DNA of 64,000 nt from Oncomelania hupensis (lineage: Eukaryota; Mollusca; Gastropoda; Littorinimorpha; Pomatiopsidae): positions 1 to 64,000 of the forward strand of contig JBAHVR010000314.1 of NCBI GenBank assembly GCA_036898135.1, read 5' to 3'. This document shows, piece by piece, positions 11,925 through 23,494 of the stretch. The number at the start of each line of letters is the position of its first letter. Within the stretch, counting starts at the first letter, position 1. Below the pieces are notes generated by a model that saw only the letters and a list, made by a program, of their open reading frames with translations, searched no databases and had not been told where the DNA came from. Made by a program: the position numbers and the translations under genes.

Positions 11925-12540
11925 ACAATCAATGATTTACATGGCTTATCCCCCCAATGGACACGCAGACTAATTTATGAAGTACAATCAATGACTTACA
12001 TGACTTATCCCCAATGGAAACGCAGACTAATTTATGAAGTACAATCAATGACTTACATGACTTATCCCCAATGGAAACGCAGACTAATTTATCAAGTACA
12101 ATCAATGACTTACATGACTTATCCCCAATGGAAACGCAGACTAATTTATCAAGTACAATCAATGACTTACGTGGCTTATCCCCAATGGACACGCAGACTA
12201 ATTTATCAAGTACATTCAATGATTTATATGGCTTATCCCCAATGGACACGCAGACTAATTTATCAAGTACAATCAATGACTTACATGACTTATCCCCAAT
12301 GGACACGCAGACTAATTTATCAAGTACAATCAATGATTTATATGGCTTATCCCCAATGGACACGCAGACTAATTTATCAAGTACAATCAATGACTTACAT
12401 TGCTTATCCCCCAATGGACACGCAGACTAATTTATCAAGTACATTCAATGACTTATGTGGCTTATTCCCCAATGGACATGCAGACTGGCAGCTGAAGTAC
12501 AATCAATGACTTCTATGGCTTATCCCCCAAAGGACACGCA
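11925..12540. repeat. 57-bp minisatellite (about 11 copies)
   Basis: The unit contains cttatccccaatggaaacgc and agactaatttatcaagtaca. The period of 57 equals 19 codons, and the unit lacks stops in frames on both strands, which explains the long overlapping open frames. Shares an aatggacacg word with the array at 53466. Confidence 0.95.
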
Positions 12541-12611
12541 GACTGCACAAAGCAACTCCAGGACGAGGGCATAGAAAGGGCAAGAGAGAAGACAAGAAGG
12601 GAAAAAGAGAG

Positions 12612-12790
12612 AAAAATGTCGTGCCTGATGGCGCAATGGGTTAGGGTTAGGGTTTCTATGCCGAATTGCGTGGTTCCACTCCCACATGGGGCGAACTTAC
12701 GTGACTTAGATCCCAGACTATTGAGGTCACTGAGGGCTTTCTCCGAGCACTCCGGTTTCCTCCATACCTTCAATAATGGTATTGGATGCA
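12612..12790 (+). mobile_element. tRNA-derived SINE, degraded
   Basis: An A-box-like TGGCGCAATGGG (near 12629) and a B-box-like GGTTCCACTCC (near 12672) are about 40 bp apart, as in a tRNA promoter. The spacer contains a short TTAGGG-type run. The body (ccgagcactccggtttcctc) resembles SINE sequence. No clear target duplication was found. Confidence 0.55.
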
Positions 12791-13121
12791 GTAAGTATAA
12801 AATGTTAAAAACAAAGTTCAGTGTCCTTTCCGTCTTCTACTAGGGATCTTCCTGGCTTTACACCACACGTTTGAGTGATAGGTGTGTCTTTGTTTTGTAT
12901 GTGAGAGTGTTTGAAACATGTGAGAGTGTGTGTTGCTACAGATCGCCGCTTTTTAAGCCTAATTAGTGATTTGGGAAAAGCGCGTATATTACATCCATTA
13001 TTAGTAGTAGTAATAGTAGGCCTAGTAGTAGTAGGCCTAGTAGCAGTAGTAGTAAAAGTAAATAAATAAAGCATAAGTCATTAATGAATACACATCTGAA
13101 GCTTCGTGTGCTTGTGTGCAG

Positions 13122-13193
13122 GGCGGGGGCATGACCTCAGAGGGCGAGGCAGGGGCCATGCTGACTGAAAAACTGAAAGAAAATGAAGCCATA
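13122..13193 (+). CDS. KIF16B: Kinesin-3 (KIF16B/StARD9-like), neck exon
   Basis: A 24-codon phase-0 exon: acceptor cttgtgtgcag|GGC, donor ATA|GTGAGT. It encodes GGGMTSEGEAGAM and LTEKLKENEAI. The EKLxxNEA part matches the segment of KIF16B just after the motor, where a helical neck leads to the FHA domain. The next exon continues in phase with a strongly conserved stretch. The motor exons lie upstream, outside the window or too far to see. Confidence 0.85.
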
Positions 13194-13259
13194 GTGAGTA
13201 CCATATTTATACTGTTTTTCCTCTTGGGCCTAACCGGGCATATAAATAGCTGTGAATAG

Positions 13260-13521
13260 GTTTTTTGCTATTCTATTTCTGTCTTTTCTGTCATTTGTGT
13301 ACATAGTTGTAAATAGTCTATTTCTGCCTTTTTTAAAAAATAATTTGTGTACATAGTTGTAAATAGTTGTACCCTTACTGTTCTGTCTTTTGGTGTATTG
13401 TAGCAAAAGCAATGCTTTATCGAGTGCATGTATTTATATGTAATGATTATGTAAAGCGTGGTGAGTCTGGTCATAGGCTGGAGTACCCGCTATATAAAAA
13501 TCCGTTATTATTATTATTACC

Positions 13522-13598
<77 letters not shown>

Positions 13599-13599
13599 G
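13260..13599. repeat. Short duplications plus (TTA)n and (GAT)n microsatellites
   Basis: A cattTgtgtacatagttgtaa motif is duplicated at about 13292 and 13345. A LINE/SINE-like tail (gtacccgctatataaaaatc) ends in (TTA)n at 13506, followed by about 25 GAT triplets (13522-13598). Poly-Asp or poly-His frames here are artefacts. Confidence 0.85.
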
Positions 13600-13820
13600 T
13601 GAGGAGGAAAAGGAGTGAGGACCATGACGTGTAGCGGGAGATAATTTCAACAGATCAGTGGCTAATCCACTTCTTTGAAAGAGTGATGTCCTTGGGCTGT
13701 GCCATTAGACAGCTTGATTATGCTTTAGAGATTTTTATTTGTGGTTTGTTTTTGTTTATTTCAACTTTTCATCTAAGGATAATGAAGTAATAATTTGTTC
13801 TGCTAATGTTGTCGTAACAG

Positions 13821-13880
13821 GCTAACCAGCTGACCAAGTCATGGCTGAATAAGTGGAACGAGACACAGACACTGATGCAG
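13821..13880 (+). CDS. KIF16B: Kinesin-3 neck/linker exon
   Basis: 20 codons, phase 0 at both ends: acceptor gtcgtaacag|GCT, donor CAG|GTACAC. It encodes ANQLTKSWLNKWNETQTLMQ. The LTK-W-NKWNETQ pattern is diagnostic for the KIF16B family just before the FHA domain. Small and highly conserved, so the call is strong. Confidence 0.93.
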
Positions 13881-14027
13881 GTACACCACGTGACAATGTT
13901 GGTGTTGGTGGTTGTGGTAGTTTACTTCTTCTTGCTAAGTTACATAACATACTAACATTATATATGCTCTTGTTGAGTTTTAAAAAATCGTGACGATTTA
14001 AAAAAAAGTTATTGTGACATCCGGCAG

Positions 14028-14162
14028 GAATCGAACCTGTCCATCATGGGCCTAGGACGACGCACGAGTTCCTATGGCGTCATCATAGACTCGCAATTAC
14101 CTCATCTCATTGGCATGGATGACGACATTCTTTCCACTGGCGTCATCATCTTCCATCTCAAG
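14028..14162 (+). CDS. KIF16B: Kinesin-3 pre-FHA / FHA start exon
   Basis: 45 codons, phase 0 at both ends: acceptor acatccggcag|GAA, donor AAG|GTATGT. It contains SSYGVIIDSQLPHLIGMDDD and ILSTGVIIFHLK. The (V/L)DSxLPHLIGxDDDxLSTGxIxxHL block is the conserved entry to the FHA domain in KIF16B-type kinesins. It continues directly into the FHA core on the next exon. Confidence 0.97.
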
Positions 14163-14454
14163 GTATGTGACGCCATCCACGTTCAATCAAATTCGCCTTG
14201 AACGTAGGAGATGAAATCTTAATTTAGTGACGTGTTTTAATAACGTCATATACTATACAATATAATATTATTTCCACAACGATCGTCGTTTAATAAATGA
14301 TGCGGAGACTGTCACGTGCCCGTGGTTCGTGCATGTAGTCACATTTTCAAAATGTCAGCTGAAGAATTGAGCAAATTGATGGATTAATAACAATTATGGA
14401 CATTGAGAGGCGTTTGTTGTGCTGTGTTGTGTTGCACCTAGGATGCTGTAAAAC

Positions 14455-14785
14455 TGTGTTATGTGAAGCAGGTTCACTATACAACTGCCTGTGTTGATGT
14501 GAAGTAGTTTAAGCATACAACTGTTTTGTGTTATGTGAAGTAGGTTCACTATACAACTGTCTGTGTTGATGTGAAGTAGTTTAAGCATACAACTGTTTGT
14601 GTTATGTGAAGTAAGTTCACTATACAACTGTCTGTGTTGATGTGAAGTAGTTTAAGCATACAACTGTTTGTGTTATGTGAAGTAGGTTCACTATACAACT
14701 GCCTGTGTTGATGTGAAGTAATTTAAGCATACAACTGTTTGTGTTATGTGAAGTAAGTTCACTATACAACTTTCTGTGTTGATGC
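14455..14785. repeat. About 70-bp minisatellite next to an exon
   Basis: About five copies of a dimeric unit (gttcactatacaactgtctg; tagtttaagcatacaactg). The last copy ends about 8 bp before the acceptor of the exon at 14794, so the array supplies the pyrimidine-rich part of that splice site. Confidence 0.92.
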
Positions 14786-14793
14786 GCTGACAG

Positions 14794-14845
14794 GAGGGCA
14801 GGACGCTGATTGGACGCGAGGACGCCAGACGTGAACAGGACATCG
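14794..14845 (+). CDS. KIF16B: Kinesin-3 FHA core exon 1
   Basis: 17 codons plus one base: acceptor gcgctgacag|GAG, donor ATCG|GTAACT. It encodes EGRTLIGREDARREQDI. The GRxD motif is the first phosphopeptide-binding loop of FHA domains, followed by the conserved QDI(V). The split codon is completed by the next exon to give Val. Confidence 0.97.
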
Positions 14846-14974
14846 GTAACTATCAGACATTTACTGTCTCGGTCTTGTCTTGTCTTCCGTACTTTCTCTG
14901 CTGTGCTTCAGGCTTTCTTTGTAGAGTTTTCTTTCTTCTTATACTTCATTCTTTCCTTCCCTTTTAAAATTCAT

Positions 14975-14975
<1 letters not shown>

Positions 14976-15027
<52 letters not shown>
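14976..15027. repeat. (GA)n microsatellite
   Basis: About 26 GA units, ending 56 bp before the acceptor of the exon at 15084. The tract between array and acceptor is purine-rich. Confidence 0.95.
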
Positions 15028-15035
<8 letters not shown>

Positions 15036-15083
15036 AGGGGGGTGGGGGGAAGAGAGGTTAATGACGTTATGATGACGTTGCAG

Positions 15084-15221
15084 TGCTGGATGGACCGGGC
15101 ATTCAGTCAGAACACTGTCACGTGCGTTACGAGGACGGACAGGTCACCATCCACCCTTACCACAACGCCCTGGTCTCCATCAACGGTGTCATCATCCACG
15201 AACCCACCCCGCTTACACAAG
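15084..15221 (+). CDS. KIF16B: Kinesin-3 FHA core exon 2
   Basis: 138 bases: acceptor tgacgttgcag|TG, donor CAAG|GTACGT; starts in phase 1 and ends in phase 1. It encodes LDGPGIQSEHCHV, RYEDGQVTIHPYHNALV and SINGVIIHEPTPLTQ. It shows the FHA SxxH-type element (SEHC) and the conserved Asn-Gly of the last binding loop (INGV). Joins its neighbours with no phase conflict. Confidence 0.97.
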
Positions 15222-15608
15222 GTACGTACGTGTTGTCATAGCATCCACCGCGCTTACACACGGTACGTAGGCCAACGTGTTGTCATAGCAAACAGGTGTT
15301 ACTTGTTAAACCTAACCCCTATCACACGAGGTGCATGTCGAATTTTGGAAAAGAATTTGCTTTTTGTGCAAATTAAACATTTGACATAATACGTTGATGG
15401 GGATATATAAGCTTTCTTGTAGAGCTGTGTGCGTCGTGTAGATGTATGTGAGGACACGTTCAACCCTCTTGTAATTGCTTCATCACCCATGTCAGGTGAG
15501 TAAAGGACACATCGTGTGGTATGTCTTGCATCATTTTCATTGATTTAGGTGGTTTATACTGAGCTCGGTGTCATGAATGAACATTAACATACACAGTCAC
15601 GTGGGCAG

Positions 15609-15691
15609 GTGACGTGTTGCTGCTGGGCAAGACTAGCATGTTCCGGTTCAATCACCCTGCTCAGGCGGCGAAACTGAGAGAGCACAGAAAG
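15609..15691 (+). CDS. KIF16B: Kinesin-3 FHA end exon
   Basis: 83 bases: acceptor cacgtgggcag|GT, donor AAG|GTCAGT. It encodes GDVLLLGKTSMFRFNHP and AQAAKLREHRK. LLGxTxMFRFNHPxxAAKLREKRK closes the FHA domain in KIF16B and StARD9. Ends in phase 0. Confidence 0.97.
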
Positions 15692-15889
15692 GTCAGTACC
15701 GTTGCTTACACCATGCAAACTGTTGTCTTTCGTGTTGGTGTTGTACATACGTTCTGATTTGTTAGGTATGATCTTTGAGAGAGCGCATCGAGTCCCATTG
15801 CTCACACCTTGTCTGTTCTTTGTCTGCCCTGTTGGTCCAGCATTAGTGTTAAATATTTACAACGGGGCAGTCGTTATCTTAACCTCTTT

Positions 15890-16000
15890 ATTTGCCGATA
15901 CACAAAAGCATTGCACCCGTTTTGACATTAAAAAAAAGTAGTAACTATATTTGCCGATATACAAAAGCATTGCACCAGTTTTGACATTAAAAAAGTAGTA
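15890..16000. repeat. 57-bp direct duplication
   Basis: tgccgatatacaaaagcatt and cagttttgacattaaaaaa occur twice in tandem with small differences. Confidence 0.8.
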
Positions 16001-16283
16001 GCTCTATTGAATATTTTCTTTGTAACTAAGTTTTTTTTAAATTTGCACATCGTTTTTGGGTCAAGTTTGGAACTGTCAGTGAATTTTGCAAAGCTTTGCG
16101 CGTTTGATTAAAAGTTCGCTTCCATTTCCCCCTGAATTACAAAGTGTAGTTATGAATGATGACGGTTTGTTATTGCACGGTGGTTTTGCACGGTACAGTC
16201 TGCAGATTGCATGTCCCTGGCGCGGGTTGCATGTCCCTGGCGCGGGTTGCATGTAGCGTCGTTATTTTTATTATTATTTGGTG

Positions 16284-16561
<278 letters not shown>

Positions 16562-16599
16562 CCCCACCCGGTCCCTCACAGCTCCAGGTTTGAGGTCTT

Positions 16600-17150
16600 A
16601 AAAGTTCTGTGCCTAGTTGGATTGTGTGTTTTTTTTCCGGCAGTATGTGAATAGGCCTACATCCTATGCTCATCACTTTGCAGCTGTACCACTTGATTTT
16701 GCGATTGCTCTTCGCGATTATCTTGCTGTAAATAGAAGTAGATTATCACACTGCATCAGGATGCCGGTTATCCGGAAATGCTCAAAGGGGTGAAGGTCGG
16801 TGAGACAGTAGCGTGGAGGAACAGAAACACAGCCTGAAACAACTTATTTCTAGCCCCAATCTCCATTTTGTCTACCGGCGTGTTCAACAACAATGACGCA
16901 TTCCCAGAAAAATCACAATATCCGGGGAGAAAACTAGTTTAATGTTATTTAACAACGGAGAAAATTCAAAATATTTACCAGAATTAAAACTTGAAAAACA
17001 AATGCTTGCTTATAAACAAATTATAAAATGTGTAGGTGTCTATCCTATCCTAGGTGTCAATCTTACTCCAAAATTGAGTTGTACGCACTACAAAATTTGA
17101 ATTGTTCAGTTAGAAGATAAATGAGTTTTGAAATCAAATACCTTTTACAC
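16600..17150. other. Intronic stretch, no feature seen
   Basis: Ordinary AT-rich sequence with no convincing open frame, RNA gene or element terminus. Confidence 0.6.
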
Positions 17151-19315
17151 TGTTTACTGATTACAAATATTACAGTTGATTTTCTGTGGGTTCCCTCTCA
17201 TTGTGGAATAAGGGGTATGTAACGAAGGGTTTTTGTTGTATTAAATTAAATATTTATAAATATATATCTAACATTCAATATAAGGGTGTGTGTTCTATCT
17301 CTGTTTACTATGCTCTTTCATCCACCACTACACACATGCTTACAAACAAGGACAAAGACTACACAGTTATCTCTCTTTGCCCTCTGGTTCACTATTTCTC
17401 ATACGTTCATGAACATATACATTAAATCATTCACATATACATTAAATCATACAATTCTTTCAGCATATAAACAAATTCATACAGATAATAATTAAGTGGC
17501 TATTTATGAATTCAGCACTAGCAGAGTCACTTGCTACCACAGAAGTCGTTGTCTCTTTCTCGAGACGTCACTCGACTCTACTCTTCACACTAGTGTCGAC
17601 ACAGTCAATGATATCACAGTGATGACTTGACTTGACTTGACGGAGATTCCCGAACTGAATGGTAATAGTCAATGACAGTACTTACAGATTAGAATATTCC
17701 TAGGCGTGGAATTATCAACCACGCTAGGAGACAGAGGCTACACTGGAGGACACTGCACGTGGTCCTGTAGCTCAGATCTGTAGGCTTACTTCGTCACCGT
17801 TGCTGCACGTCTGCACCAGTGATGGTAGACGATGGGGAGATGAAGGCGTTGATGGTGTCCACATCCGGTCACGTAGACGATGCTACAAGGACAGCTTCAT
17901 CAGCCACATTCCAGGGGGTTTCCGCTCCGTACCGGCCCGCTGTATACAACATTTATACAATCGTAAATTTGCGCTCTTATACTTAAAGAGTCTGTATGTG
18001 TCCTCGACACATTATTATAATTCAGAATGCTTGAAGACCATTTCCTTTGTAGAATGTCTTCTCTAAGCCACCACACCACTATAGTCACTATTATCACATT
18101 TCTTATGACAATACCTATAGCCACTTTACATTGTACACACATTGCGTAGCCTACACACAATGGATTATGAGCCAAATATTACAATCACAGCTCACCTTCA
18201 ATTTATAACATATTACTGCACATTCATTCATCATTAGATATACAAATGATACAACTGAATTACATTCCTATTTCAGCCCCATATCTTCACATATGAATGA
18301 ATATAACATGGCATCATAGTTACAAACTGAATCACATATAATAATTACATGATCAAATAAGTATTGACACGAGTTATCGTACTTCTTTCAAACATGGGTT
18401 CTTCTGCACTTCAATCATAATAATTTATAAAAAGCAATACTTTCCCTTTTCGTATGAATAGCTTTACAGCTCATTATAAATACCAATAATAATAATAATA
18501 ATAAATACCTGTATTCTATATACAGCTATCTTATTCCCTAGAAGAATAAGGCTTTCTTAGAGCACCCACGAACACGTCCGCTCAACTCGGCTGATATGAC
18601 ATCTCTGAACTAACAACAGCTCACAAAACTAAATTGTCATTTCGACCGTAAACTTCCGGCATAACACATTGACGTCATAACGTCTTCCTACAAAATGCGT
18701 TCGTTACAGGGTAATGAATTTGCCGATAAACTAGCTAAAGATGGTGCACCTAAGCCTACTGAAGTTAATCATAACATGAGCTTCTCCTACTATCAATTAA
18801 TATCAATAGTAGACAATTATTTTCTTTAAAAAAATGTACGCAATAATATTTTGTCTAGCTCTAGGCATTTGACTATTTTCTAAAGACTTTAAATGTGTTT
18901 GTCAAAATGCTCTGACTGTAGAACATTTGATACTACATTGCCCATGTCTGAACAATTTATTTACAGAAAATAATATTAATATTGTTATCACACAGCATAA
19001 TGATGTAAAATATATATTAGCTGATAATGAATTGATGCTGAAGGTCGCATCTGTTATATTGTGTACACATATAGAAAGTGTTATAATTATTTCATTCAAT
19101 GTATTTTAAATTTTAAGATGGTGGTGTTTGAATTTTAAGTTATTATGTGTTTGTTGTTGCTGATGTTTTTATTTTGTATTTATTTATTTATGTATTTATA
19201 TGTGTTTTTTTTCCACTTTATCCTTTAGATTATTATTTTGTTTCTTTGTTTTATAGTCTAAAATTACATAATATATGAACAAACTTTAAATAAATTGATT
19301 GATTGATTGACAATG
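17150..19315 (+). mobile_element. LINE 3' half with RNase H, split by a solo LTR
   Basis: Before 17213 the frame reads VDFLWVPSHCGIRG. After 18713 it continues GNEFADKLAKDGAPKPTE. Together these form the C-terminal RNase H signature of I-group-type LINEs. A Cys/His segment follows (CQNALTVEHLILHCPC, 18906-18953), then a long AT-rich 3' end and a (TTGA)n tail near 19295-19310. The reading frame is broken, and only the 3' part is present. Confidence 0.85.
17218..18708. mobile_element. Solo LTR, 1491 bp, target duplication GGGTA
   Basis: Starts TGTAACGAA and ends TTCGTTACA, a perfect 9-bp terminal inverted pair with TG...CA ends. It is flanked by GGGTA on both sides (17213-17217 and 18709-18713). 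Removing it with one duplication rejoins the RNase H frame of the host LINE exactly. No internal coding region. The 5-bp duplication fits LTR-retrotransposon integration; the orientation is not established. Confidence 0.9.
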
Positions 19316-19474
19316 CGTACTGTGACTTTGTAGATTTGTTTCATCGTTGATTTATTGATTGACAATACGTACTGTGACTTTGTAGATCTGTTTCATCGTT
19401 TTCAATTGGTAGAAGTAAAATAATGAGTTTTAAGAGAGGATTTAAATGACTGAATTGAAGATGAATTTCTGTGA

Positions 19475-19602
19475 GAAACGGGCAGTTTGTTTTAAATACT
19501 AGGGCCCTGATAAGAGAAACGGGCAGTTTGTTTTAAATACTAGGGCCATGATAAGAGAAACGGGCAGTTTGTTTTAAATACTAGGGCCCTGATAAGAGAA
19601 AG
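19475..19602. repeat. 40-bp tandem repeat (3 copies)
   Basis: The unit contains gagaaacgggcagtttgttt and taaatactagggccctgata. Confidence 0.92.
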
Positions 19603-19974
19603 CGCTTTCACCATATGATTTGGTAGGCACAGATGACACTGCAAACAGACGGGTGTAAGAGGAAGAGTGACGTTGTCTAGAAGGTATATAAATGTGAAGA
19701 AGGCCAGCGATATATTGAGAGGCAGTGAAGTTGAGCATATTGAAACGAAGTTGTATGATAGGAATGATAATTATAATCGGACGTGAGCATGACGAGTTTT
19801 CATCCTTGACTAGTGGCGAGGAAACGTGCACTAAAGTAAGTGTGGCCACTTCAGAATTGTGTACTTGATGAAGGCGATTTGATTGGTCATTGTATCAACT
19901 GATTAGCTGAACGATTAGATCTGTTGCAAATAACAGTCACGATCCACCTAAGCAGAGAACCTCGGTAGTAAAAA

Positions 19975-21950
19975 AATTGGTGAGATGGTACTGGAACCGC
20001 GCTTCCATAGTTAAAGATTATAGAGATGGTACTGGAACCGCGCTTCCATAGTAAAAGATTATAGAGATGGTACTGGAGCCACTCTTCCATAGTAAAAGAT
20101 TATAGAGATGGTACTGGAACCACGCTTCCATAATTAAAGATTATAGAGATGGTACTGGAGCCACTCTTCCATAGTAAAAGATTATAGAGATGGTACTGGA
20201 GCCACTCTTCCATAGTTAAACTAAAGATTATAGAGATGGTACTGGAGCCACTCTTCCATAGTAAAAGATTATAGAGATGGTACTGGAGCCACTCTTTCAT
20301 AGTTAAACTAAAGATTATAGAGATGGTACTGGAGCCACTCTTCCATAGTAAAAGATTATAGAGATGATACTGGGTGCCACGCTTCCATATTAAAATATTA
20401 TAGAGAAGATACTGGAGCCACGTTTCCATCCTATCCTATCCTATCCTATCCTATCCCGTAACTCGGAGGTCGTAGGGGCACCACAGATGATCGTTTAACC
20501 AGCGTACTCCATCTTTCCCTGTCCTCAGCAACCCTGATGGTTTCGCTAAGTGTCAAGCCAGTCCATTCTCGAATGTTGTCCTCCCACCTCCTATTCGGTC
20601 TCCCTCTTTTTCTACCTCCTTGCACTGTGCCTTGCAGGATGGTCTTTGCAAGACCTGATGATCTGGTGACGTGGCCATACCATCGGAGTTTCCGTTTCTT
20701 CACCACTGTGAGCATGTCATCGTGTTGTCCAATGGCTTGTGTGATGGTCTGTCGGACTTTGTCATTGATGAAGTGCTGGGTATAGGAAATGCCCAGAAGT
20801 CTTTTATAGCACCTCATCTCTATGCTCTGTATTCTTCGTTGTAGATCTGCTGTGAGGGTCCATGTTTCGCAATTGTATGGGAAGATGAAGATGACAAGGG
20901 AGCGCAGCAGTCGGACCTTGGACATAGGCTGATGGTCCTTTCCAAATTGGCTTCAACCTCGCCAGGGCAGCAGTTGTTTGTGCGATCCTGGAGAGGACTC
21001 CCTGTCTGGACCCATTGTCTGATACATGGCTCGATTGGCTCCTAAATACTTGAAGCTATGCACTGTTGAGGGATTGGCCTTGGACTTTGATGTCCGTGTT
21101 CATGCCATTGGTGTTGTTGGTCATCATTTTGGTCTTCTATGCACTTATTTCCATTCCATAGGCTCTGGAGGTTGTGTCAAGCCTCTGTACCAGCTGTTCA
21201 AGTTCTTGTCTCTCTCAAGCCAATCCATCAGTGTCATCTGCAAGGCGAAGGTTGGAGATTGCTCTACCCCCTATGCTGACTGTGCCTTCGTGATCTGCAA
21301 GGGCATCTGACATGATGCGCTCTAGGAAGATGTTGAAGAGTGTTGGAGAGAGTAGGCATCCCTGACGCAAACCGATTGTTGTTCTGAAAGTGGTGGTTCA
21401 CCCGTCCCCTATACGCTTAATGTGTCCGGGGACGTAAATTTTACTATAAAAATAATGTTGTTCTGAACCAGTTTCCGATGGCGCTGTTGTGGAGGACTGC
21501 ACTGGTAGGCTTGTCATACAGGTTTTTGATGACTTCAATAATTTTAGGGCTGATGTTGTACATTCTCATGGTTGCCTACAGAGCTGCATGCCAGACTCGG
21601 TCAAACGCCTTTTTGAAGTCTACGAACACATGATATAGATGTTGTTGGTGCTGTAGGTATTTCTCGCTGATTATTCTGAGGTTGAAAATCTGTTCAATGG
21701 TACTTCGCACTGCCCTGAATCCTGCTTGTTCTTCAGCTATGATTTGTTCAGCTTGGGGTTTCAACCTGTTAAGTATTATTTTTAGTAGGACTTTGCTGGG
21801 ATGGCTGATGAGAGGTTAGGGTTATGGTGCGGTAATTTTCACATTTCACGCTTCCATAGTTTAAGATTATAGAGATGATACTGGAGCCACGCTTCCATAG
21901 TATAAGATTATAGATATGGTAATGGAGCCAGGATTCCATGGCATAAAATT
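19975..21950. repeat. 41-bp minisatellite interrupted by a LINE
   Basis: About eleven units of agattatagagatggtactg and gagccactcttccatagta lie at 19975-20427. About three more lie at 21842-21950. Everything between is a minus-strand LINE. Some units carry an extra ttaaacta step. Confidence 0.93.
20427..21838 (-). mobile_element. LINE copy (GGATA-tail family) nested in a minisatellite
   Basis: On the plus strand it begins with five TATCC repeats and then cccgtaactcgg, the reverse complement of the family 3' end. Minus-strand translation gives LRSLVIFIFPYNCETWTLTA and WYGHVTRSSGLAKTILQG, then reverse transcriptase (FVDFKKAFDRVWHAAL near 21580). A short insertion near 21390-21460 and several frameshifts inactivate it. 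The 5' end is truncated in the RT region. Confidence 0.92.
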
Positions 21951-22208
21951 CCGCGGCTTTCATCGATATCTCAGTCCCTGACCTTCTCTGATTGTCTGGC
22001 TTTCAGCTAACTCCCAGTCCATGGCTATATCTTTCACTGCGGATTGTTGAAAGTTGCTGTGCACTAACAGTCGCCTACGTTACTCATAACAGTATCATCA
22101 ACATACTGGCACTAGGTTTGCTTCTATAATTATTGGATGATGTCAGTCGTGCACTACATAACTGCATTATGGCATCGATGCTAATTATACACAATTATCA
22201 CTATACAA

Positions 22209-22213
22209 GACCG

Positions 22214-22280
<67 letters not shown>

Positions 22281-22296
22281 TCATCATCGTCATTCA

Positions 22297-22364
<68 letters not shown>

Positions 22365-22376
22365 TTACTACTACTA
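22209..22376. repeat. (CAT)n and (CTA)n microsatellites
   Basis: Two adjacent trinucleotide tracts, about 25 CAT units and about 26 CTA units. Confidence 0.97.
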
Positions 22377-22454
22377 CGTGTAAAACATTGATGTGGTGTG
22401 TACAGGGAAAGTTAATATTGATTTGACACAATGCAGCTTCTGTTTACTTAATTC

Positions 22455-23131
22455 TGCATGCCTGTCAGTATACTAGTTAGTGTCATGCCTGTCAGTATAC
22501 TAGTTAGTGTCATGCCTGTCAATATACTAGTTAGTGTCATGCCTGTCAGTATACTGGTTAGTGTCATGCCTGTCAGTATACTAGTTAGTGTCATGCCTGT
22601 CAGTATACTAGTTAGTGTCATGCCTGTCAGTATACTGGTTAGTGTCATGCCTGTCAGTATACTAGTTAGTGTCATTCCTGTCAGTATACTAGTTAGTGTC
22701 ATGCCAGTCAGTATACTAGTTAGTGTCATGCCTGTCAGTATACTAGTTAGTGTCATGCCTGTCAGTATACTAGTTAGTGTCATGCCTGTCAGTATACTAG
22801 TTAGTGTCATGTCTGTCAGTATACTAGTTAGTGTCATGCCTGTCAGTATACTAGTTAGTGTCATGCCTGTCAGTATACTAGTTAGTGTCATGCCTGTCAT
22901 TATACTAGTTAGTGTCATGCCTGTCAGTATACTAGTTAGTGTCATGCCTGTCAGTATACTAGTTAGTGTCATGCCTGTCAGTATACTAGTTAGTGTCATG
23001 CCTGTCAGTATACTAGTTAGTGTCATGCCTGTCAGTATACTAGTTAGTGTCATGCCTGTCAGTATACTAGTTAGTGTCATGCCTGTCAGTATACTAGTTA
23101 GTGTCATGCCTGTCAGTATACTAGTTAGTGT
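22455..23131. repeat. 27-bp minisatellite (about 25 copies)
   Basis: Very uniform unit: catgcctgtcagtatactag followed by ttagtgt. The period is nine codons and the unit is stop-free in frames on both strands, giving mirror open frames of more than 200 codons that I regard as artefacts. Few point differences, so the array is young or homogenised. Confidence 0.97.
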
Positions 23132-23247
23132 CTCAGTAAATAACTACGGTGGCTGTGGAGTTGTCAATATTTGTTTCTTTGTTTATTAGTTTCTTTGTTT
23201 ATTTCTTTCTTTCTTTGTGTATTTATGTATTTCATATGCCATTTCAG

Positions 23248-23345
23248 AGCATTCAAGAAGGTGAGATGTCAGCTACCAGTAGCACTACCTCCCTTGCCGA
23301 TATGGAGTATTCGCGTGTTGCATATCTGCGCATGTTTAACCCAAA
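23248..23345 (+). CDS. KIF16B: Kinesin-3 post-FHA linker exon
   Basis: 98 bases: acceptor tatgccatttcag|AGC, donor CCAAA|GTAAGT; phase 0 in, phase 2 out. It encodes SIQEGEMSATSSTTSLAD and MEYSRVAYLRMFNP. A Ser-rich stretch followed by a L(Y/F)NP motif sits at this place in KIF16B, immediately after the FHA end and before the coiled coil. Phases match both neighbours although the introns are about 7.6 and 11.7 kb. Confidence 0.9.
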
Positions 23346-23494
23346 GTAAGTCGTCACTTCCGATTCCTGTATTTGTAGACTTTTCTGGTGTGGATTTTTA
23401 TGGTAAACTGGGTTTGGGATTACTGAAGTTTGAACCATTGTACATTCATTGTTTTCAATTTCTCTCCCATTTGCTGTGTGGTTTGCCGTTACGA

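Noticed and set aside
13519..13599. Poly-Asp / poly-His proteins
   Set aside because: Simple (GAT)n microsatellite read in frame.
22448..23189. Opposed open frames of 219 and 243 codons
   Set aside because: 27-bp tandem repeat without stops on either strand.
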